The position numbers were made by a program, and so were the translations under genes. Source: CAG-390 sp051867815 (lineage in GTDB: Bacteria > Bacillota > Clostridia > Oscillospirales > CAG-272). Taken from it: DNA of 19,238 nt. The stretch lies in NCBI GenBank assembly GCA_051867815.1, contig JBJDZD010000020.1, positions 1 to 19,238 on the forward strand. The letters run 5' to 3'. The notes beneath the pieces are model-generated. The model did not search any database, was not told the origin of the DNA, and worked only from the letters and a program-made list of their open reading frames with translations. How positions within the stretch are numbered: the stretch's first letter is position 1; each line of letters opens with the position of its first letter. Below are positions 15,346 to 19,238 of the stretch, in pieces.

Positions 15346-16515
15346 ATGTTCGGAAAGAAAAATCGCAAGCCCCTGGGGCTTTACATACACATCCCGTTTT
15401 GCAAGAGCAAATGCGATTACTGTGATTTTTGTTCTTTCGTACCCAACAATAAGGGCGTAGTTGAGCATTACACGGACGCCCTCATCCTGCAAATGGAGGA
15501 TTGGAGTACCAATTGCCGAAAGTACGGCGTTGATTCCGTCTATATCGGCGGCGGCACTCCCACTTATCTTGATATTAAGCGCATCGGTCGCATTATCGAC
15601 GCGGCGTATAGAAATTTCAAGATCGAGAGAGGCGCCGAGTTCACCGTCGAGTGCAATCCGGCAACTGCCGATTACGAATATTTCGCCAAACTTCGCCGTC
15701 TCGGCGTTAATCGCCTGAGCATCGGTTGCCAAAGCGCAAATGACAACGAGCTGAAGGCTCTCGGAAGGATACACACGTATTCGCAGTTCGTTGATTGCTT
15801 CAACGATGCGCGCGATGCGGGATTTGACAATATCAGCGTCGACTTGATGTACGGTATTCCCGAGCAGACGGAGCAGAGCTTCATGGAGACCCTGACCGCC
15901 GTTGCTTCCCTGGGGCCGGAGCATATTTCGCTCTATGCGCTTAAGATTGAGGAAAGCACCCCCTTCCACGCCATGCAGGACAAGCTCGTTCTGCCGGGCG
16001 AGGAGGCAGAATATAAAATGTATACCCACGCAGTCGAGTATCTCAAGACACGGGGCTACGACAGATACGAAATATCGAATTTCTGCCGTGAAGGAGCGGC
16101 GTCACTTCACAATCTCAAGTATTGGCATTGTGACGAATATCTCGGCCTCGGCGCAAGCGCACATTCCTATTTTGAAGGTGAACGCTTTGCAACGACTCGC
16201 GTCGTCCGCGACTATATCGACGGCCTTGAGATAATCGGAACAGATATTGACGTCACCGTCTCGCGCGATAAGATCGATTCCGCGGAGTGCATGGACGAGT
16301 ACGTGATGCTCGGCATGAGACTTGCGGAGGGTATCGTTATAAAGGATTTTGAGGAACGGTTCGGCACTTCGTTTGCACAAAAGTACGGCGCGCGTCTTGA
16401 CGCCTTCGTGGACGGCGGCTTCGTGGAGAAGGACGACGTGGGTTATCGCTTCACTTCGGTGGGAATGTTCGTCTCAAACTACATACTTTCGAGCGTTCTC
16501 GACCTCGGAGAATAA
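15346..16515 (+). CDS. hemW: HemW-like radical SAM protein
   Basis: A 389-residue relative of oxygen-independent coproporphyrinogen oxidase, of the HemW type, thought to act as a haem chaperone rather than as HemN. The radical-SAM motif is Cys19-X3-Cys23-X2-Cys26 with Cys29 next to it (FCKSKCDYCDFCSF). YIGGGTPT, RLSIGCQS and DLMYGIPEQT are typical of the family, and LKYWHCDEYLGLGASAHS lies in the C-terminal half. The start is ATG 15346 after an AAGGAG site. It follows lepA by 35 bp. In Bacillus the next gene would be hrcA; here it is instead a DUF1292 gene with its own promoter. Confidence 0.93.
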   Translation: MFGKKNRKPLGLYIHIPFCKSKCDYCDFCSFVPNNKGVVEHYTDALILQMEDWSTNCRKYGVDSVYIGGGTPTYLDIKRIGRIIDAAYRNFKIERGAEFTVECNPATADYEYFAKLRRLGVNRLSIGCQSANDNELKALGRIHTYSQFVDCFNDARDAGFDNISVDLMYGIPEQTEQSFMETLTAVASLGPEHISLYALKIEESTPFHAMQDKLVLPGEEAEYKMYTHAVEYLKTRGYDRYEISNFCREGAASLHNLKYWHCDEYLGLGASAHSYFEGERFATTRVVRDYIDGLEIIGTDIDVTVSRDKIDSAECMDEYVMLGMRLAEGIVIKDFEERFGTSFAQKYGARLDAFVDGGFVEKDDVGYRFTSVGMFVSNYILSSVLDLGE

Positions 16516-16542
16516 TTATTTTTGTAAATCTAAATTTTCCCA

Positions 16543-16571
16543 TTGACAAATTGCCGATTTTCGGCTACAAT
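16543..16571 (+). promoter_or_regulatory. Strong promoter of the DUF1292 gene
   Basis: TTGACA (16543-16548), a 17-bp spacer and TACAAT (16566-16571). The spacer holds a small inverted repeat, GCCGA-TTT-TCGGC (16553-16565), ending directly at the -10 box, which could be an operator. Confidence 0.8.
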
Positions 16572-16603
16572 ATTAGTAGAAAGAATAAGGACAGGTGACC
16601 AAT

Positions 16604-16924
16604 ATGGCAGATAAGAATATTCCCCTCGGAGTTGACGATAGCGAGGACGTTGAGATAGTTACCCTTCTCGACGAAAATGACAATGAGCTTCGATTTGAGC
16701 TTATCGGCGGATACGTTGACAACGGCGTGCAGTATTTTGCACTGATCCCCGAAGGCAGCGCGGACAACGACGGCGGCTTTGAGGAGTACATCATTCTCAA
16801 AAGCGTAGTAGATGCCGACGGTAACGAAGAGCTTGTTGACATTGAGGACGACAAGGAATTCGAACGTATTGCCGCCATCTTTGACGATGCGTTCAGCGCG
16901 GAGTACGACTACGACGCAGAGTAA
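16604..16924 (+). CDS. DUF1292 (UPF0473/YrzB-like) acidic protein
   Basis: A small cytosolic protein of 106 residues, very rich in Asp and Glu, matching the DUF1292 family seen across Firmicutes. The family pattern of an EIVTLLDENDNELRFEL start, a central YFALIPE, and a late EYIILKSVVDADGNEELVDI is visible. Function is unknown. I chose ATG 16604 after AGGTGA; GTG 16595, three codons earlier and with AAGG upstream, is also possible. In Bacillus the homologue lies near alaS and yrrK, but here it is alone, behind its own strong promoter and directly before a structured RNA. Confidence 0.88.
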   Translation: MADKNIPLGVDDSEDVEIVTLLDENDNELRFELIGGYVDNGVQYFALIPEGSADNDGGFEEYIILKSVVDADGNEELVDIEDDKEFERIAAIFDDAFSAEYDYDAE

Positions 16925-16929
16925 AATCA

Positions 16930-17140
16930 ACATCCTGCTTAGTGCGTGATTAACCGTATAGTGGAACCGACATTATCTTGAAGGGAGCCGAAAAACGCTT
17001 CGGCGGCTGTTTTGCAGACCTCCCCATCCGAACTCCGATTGACTTGTCTCGGATCGCGTGGGACGTTGGGAGCAGTGAGGCCAATGATAGGCACCCACCT
17101 TGCTCGGCAGGGTTTTCCGGAGCGGTTACACGGCTCGGCG
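16930..17140 (+). ncRNA. ssrS: Structured RNA, probable 6S RNA (SsrS)
   Basis: The 370 bp between the DUF1292 gene and the next CDS has no credible ORF but folds well. Long-range pairs by hand: 16945-16956 with 17123-17132, GGAA/CCGA of 16963-16970 with TCGG...TTCC of 17104-17118, and GGGAGCC (16983-16989) with GGCACCC (17090-17096). Inner hairpins form at about 16987-17006 and 17024-17077. The unpaired 5' segment CATTATCTTGA fits an open bubble. The 3' part, CACCCACCTTG...AGGGTT...GGTTACA...CGGCGG, resembles the 3' part of E. coli 6S as I recall it. The size of about 200 nt also fits. 6S mimics an open promoter and binds sigma-A RNA polymerase. An alternative is another Clostridia RNA such as the raiA motif. 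Exact ends are unknown. Confidence 0.62.
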
Positions 17141-17147
17141 GGATTGA

Positions 17148-17178
17148 GGGCGCGCCCATCTCGGGCGCGCCCTTGCTG
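17148..17178 (+). terminator. GC-rich terminator of the structured RNA
   Basis: GGGCGCGCCC occurs at 17148-17157 and 17163-17172 around ATCTC, giving a perfect 10-bp stem, followed by a T-rich but interrupted tail (TTGCTGTTTG). Each arm is itself a palindrome. It probably ends the RNA and the DUF1292 transcript. Confidence 0.72.
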
Positions 17179-17227
17179 TTTGTCAGGACTTTCAAAGCTT
17201 TCTTAATTTATTTTTCAAAAAAAGGTC

Positions 17228-17256
17228 TTGATTAAAAGCCGAAAATATGATATTAT
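17228..17256 (+). promoter_or_regulatory. Promoter of the SGNH hydrolase gene
   Basis: TTGATT (17228-17233), a 17-bp spacer and TATTAT (17251-17256). Just downstream is a second TATAAT (17266-17271) without a matching -35. The tatgaTATTATAT context is like that before the helicase gene. Confidence 0.6.
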
Positions 17257-17294
17257 ATATAATGATATAATATCGAATAATGAAAGGAAAAAAC

Positions 17295-18341
17295 ATGAAA
17301 AGATTTATCATCTTACTTACTGCGCTTGCGCTTGTTACCTCGGCATGTGCCATAGGTGCATCGGCGGCGACGACCGAACCGAAACAGTTGCTCGTCCTCG
17401 GCGATTCCATATCCACCGGCTACGGCCTTTTGGGTTACGACGGAAGCACGCCGTACGCGTGCGCTTCCTATGCGAACGCGATTGCAAACGCGCTCGGTCT
17501 TGAAGCAGGCAGTACCTATATCAACAAGGCCGTCAACGGCGCAAAGAGCGCGGATTTGCTCGCTCTGCTGCCGACTATCGAGCAGGATGTTAAAAAGTCC
17601 GATCTGATCATCATTACCATAGGCGGCAATGACCTGCTACACTCCATGCCCATCGTTGCCTCTGCCATTGCCGGCAGGAATGTTTCCACGTTCAACGAGG
17701 CAGTCACCGTTCTTAAAACGGCAACCGCCGCTCAGTATAACGCTCTGGCGCAGAATGCGGACTTTCAGGCGCAGATCGGTGCCGTGCTTACCGGCTTTGC
17801 CACCAACATGACCGATATTGCGGCCACGCTCAAGGCGGCGGCTCCCGAGGCGAGGATCGTGTTCCTCAAGCAGTACAATCCCATGTACAATGTTCTCGGC
17901 TTTTCCGATTTCGGAACGTTTGCTGAGCCACTCATCAATACCGTCAATACCACTATCGAGCAGGTCTGCACCGCATCCGGCTTTGAGGTTGCAGACGTTA
18001 CGACGGTTATTAACGTCAACGCCGCAGGCCTTACCAATATCCTTAATTTGGACATTCACCCCAATGCGGCAGGCCACCTTGAAATCGCAAAATACCTTGC
18101 AAACCACCTCGGCATAAGCCTTGAAGCCGCCGACGAGACCACTGAGGAGACGACGGCGGAGGTCACCGATGAGGAAACCGAGCAGACGACGGCGGAGGTT
18201 ACCGAGGAGAAAACCGACCCCATTGCCGAAGAGACGACGGGCGAGGGGGAGAAGAAGGGTTGCTTTGCATCCGTTTCCGGGGCGGCAGTTCTCGCCGCCT
18301 GCATCGGGGCGTTCGTGCTTATCAAGAAAAAATCAAATTAA
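17295..18341 (+). CDS. Secreted SGNH/GDSL hydrolase with C-terminal membrane anchor
   Basis: A 348-residue exported esterase/lipase-type hydrolase. A signal peptide (residues 1 to about 25, KRF then a hydrophobic core and ASA) is followed by the SGNH blocks: GDSIS with Ser38, block II Asn81-Gly82, GGND (110-113), and DIHP with Asp263 and His265. After the catalytic domain comes a Glu/Thr-rich linker (about 279-320) with a 12-residue repeat, then KKGC, a hydrophobic helix (about 328-343) and KKK at the end. The enzyme is thus likely held at the cell surface by this helix, not by an LPXTG sortase signal. Start ATG 17295 follows AAAGGA; ATG 17280 precedes that site. Substrate (acetylated glycan, lipid or peptidoglycan) unknown. 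Confidence 0.88.
   Translation: MKRFIILLTALALVTSACAIGASAATTEPKQLLVLGDSISTGYGLLGYDGSTPYACASYANAIANALGLEAGSTYINKAVNGAKSADLLALLPTIEQDVKKSDLIIITIGGNDLLHSMPIVASAIAGRNVSTFNEAVTVLKTATAAQYNALAQNADFQAQIGAVLTGFATNMTDIAATLKAAAPEARIVFLKQYNPMYNVLGFSDFGTFAEPLINTVNTTIEQVCTASGFEVADVTTVINVNAAGLTNILNLDIHPNAAGHLEIAKYLANHLGISLEAADETTEETTAEVTDEETEQTTAEVTEEKTDPIAEETTGEGEKKGCFASVSGAAVLAACIGAFVLIKKKSN
18148..18219 (+). repeat. 36-bp tandem repeat coding the Glu/Thr-rich linker
   Basis: AGACGACGGCGGAGGT recurs at 18148-18163 and 18184-18199. The 36-bp period encodes 12 residues beginning TTAEVT. Two degenerate units make up part of the surface linker; copy number could vary between strains. Confidence 0.7.
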
Positions 18342-18359
18342 TCAATCGGAGAATAAAAA

Positions 18360-19238
18360 ATGTCAATTCTATACGGAAACGCAGTCGTAGGTCAGTCCGG
18401 CGGACCTACCGCGGCGATCAATGCCACCCTTGCCGGCGTTATCAGAGGCTTTAAGGACACGGCGTCCCATGGCGGCGCGATCGGCACACTCTACGGAATG
18501 AGGAACGGCGTGGAAGGTCTGCTTCGCGAGGACCTTGTTGACCTCGGCGCAAGATTTGAGAGCGACGAGGATATCACTCGCCTTGAGCACACTCCTGCGG
18601 CGGCTCTCGGTTCCTGCCGCAAGAAGCTCCCCAAGTTCGGCGACGAGGGCAGCGAGGAGTTCTATGCAAAGCTTCTTGATATCTTCAAGAAATACAACAT
18701 CCGATATTTCTTCTATATCGGCGGCAACGATTCCATGGACACCGTTGCAAAGCTTTCCGAATACACCAAGGGTCACGAATACGAGATGCGCATCATCGGT
18801 GTACCCAAGACCATTGACAACGACCTCGTCGGCACCGACCATACTCCGGGCTTCGGTTCTGCGGCAAAGTACATTGCCGTCACCATGCAGGAGATCATCC
18901 GTGACTGCGCGGTCTATACCACGAAGGCGGTCACGATCGTTGAGATCATGGGTAGGGACGCCGGATGGCTTACTACTGCTTCCGCCATCGGCAGAGTGGT
19001 AAACGGCGTTGCTCCCGATTACGTTTACCTTCCCGAGCGCCCCTTCAGCATGGAGGGCTTCTTCTCGGATGTCCGTGCGGCGCTTGAAAAACACCCCAAT
19101 GTCGTTATAGCAGTCTCCGAGGGCGTTCGTTTTGCTGACGGCAGATACGTTTGCGAGGGTATCGGCGTTGAATCCACCGATGCGTTCGGTCACAAACAGC
19201 TTTCCGGCTGTGCATCTTATCTGGCAAACCGTGTAACC
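18360..19238 (+). CDS. PPi-type phosphofructokinase, 3' end cut by window
   Basis: The first 293 codons of a phosphofructokinase whose end lies beyond the window; relatives are about 410 residues. It starts at ATG 18360 after CGGAG, 18 bp past the SGNH gene stop. Key features are GQSGGPTAAIN (11-21), GGNDS (121-125), PKTIDND (149-155, catalytic Asp153) and EIMGRDAGW (195-203). Asp124 and Lys150 replace the two glycines of ATP enzymes and indicate use of pyrophosphate, which would make the reaction reversible and ATP-sparing. Asn123 stands where many PPi enzymes have Asp. Annotation as diphosphate--fructose-6-phosphate 1-phosphotransferase is inferred from these residues. It may be co-transcribed with the SGNH gene, though their functions are unrelated. 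Confidence 0.92.
   Translation, partial: MSILYGNAVVGQSGGPTAAINATLAGVIRGFKDTASHGGAIGTLYGMRNGVEGLLREDLVDLGARFESDEDITRLEHTPAAALGSCRKKLPKFGDEGSEEFYAKLLDIFKKYNIRYFFYIGGNDSMDTVAKLSEYTKGHEYEMRIIGVPKTIDNDLVGTDHTPGFGSAAKYIAVTMQEIIRDCAVYTTKAVTIVEIMGRDAGWLTTASAIGRVVNGVAPDYVYLPERPFSMEGFFSDVRAALEKHPNVVIAVSEGVRFADGRYVCEGIGVESTDAFGHKQLSGCASYLANRVT

Noticed and set aside
16881..16909. Promoter for the structured RNA (TTGACG-17-TACGAC) inside the DUF1292 gene
   Set aside because: The -35 is good but the -10 matches consensus at only three positions; too weak to call.
16978..17235. Small plus-strand ORFs in the structured RNA region
   Set aside because: No ribosome site and no known similarity; the sequence follows RNA base-pairing constraints instead.

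Overview
The window reads as ordinary chromosome of an anaerobic Clostridia-type Firmicute (Bacillota), probably a gut lineage of moderately high GC. The support is indirect. Genes carry AGGAGG-like ribosome sites and sigma-A-type promoters with 17-bp spacers. There are four radical-SAM enzymes, a PPi-type phosphofructokinase, a class Ic aspartate aminotransferase, a DUF1292 protein, and a secreted SGNH hydrolase with a C-terminal membrane anchor. No phage, insertion sequence, CRISPR array, tRNA or rRNA was seen. I cannot name a species.

Layout. Bases 1-430 are non-coding: a hairpin-rich block ending in a terminator, then tandem promoters. 431-2818 (+) encodes a RecB-like nuclease fused to an XPD/DinG-type helicase. 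2939-5656 (+) is a two-gene unit, asnS and a class Ic aspartate aminotransferase, ending in a hairpin; a TIGR01212/YhcC radical-SAM gene follows (5716-6666, +). Converging on it from the right is a minus-strand group: a PflX-like radical-SAM protein (9908-9006), a metal-dependent phosphodiesterase/phosphatase (8944-7643) and a TIM-barrel isomerase/epimerase (7631-6705). Divergent from these, on the plus strand, come an MscS channel (10045-10851), cinA (10916-12160), an ATP-type phosphofructokinase (12252-13328, with terminator), lepA-hemW (13499-16515) and a DUF1292 protein (16604-16924). A structured RNA that I read as probable 6S RNA follows at about 16930-17140 and ends in a GC-rich terminator. 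The right end holds a cell-surface SGNH hydrolase (17295-18341) and the first 293 codons of a PPi-type phosphofructokinase (18360 to the window end).

Functionally this is mostly housekeeping: translation (asnS, lepA), aspartate/asparagine metabolism, glycolysis with two phosphofructokinase types, haem-chaperone-like and glycyl-radical-activase-like radical-SAM proteins, NAD repair (cinA) and osmotic release (mscS). The points most worth a second look are the structured RNA, the nuclease-helicase fusion, the phosphodiesterase/epimerase pair of unknown substrate, a predicted leaderless mRNA for the PflX-like gene, a set of intergenic hairpins capped by UNCG tetraloops, and a 21-bp-spaced direct repeat over the asnS promoter. 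No clearly new multi-gene system stands out.
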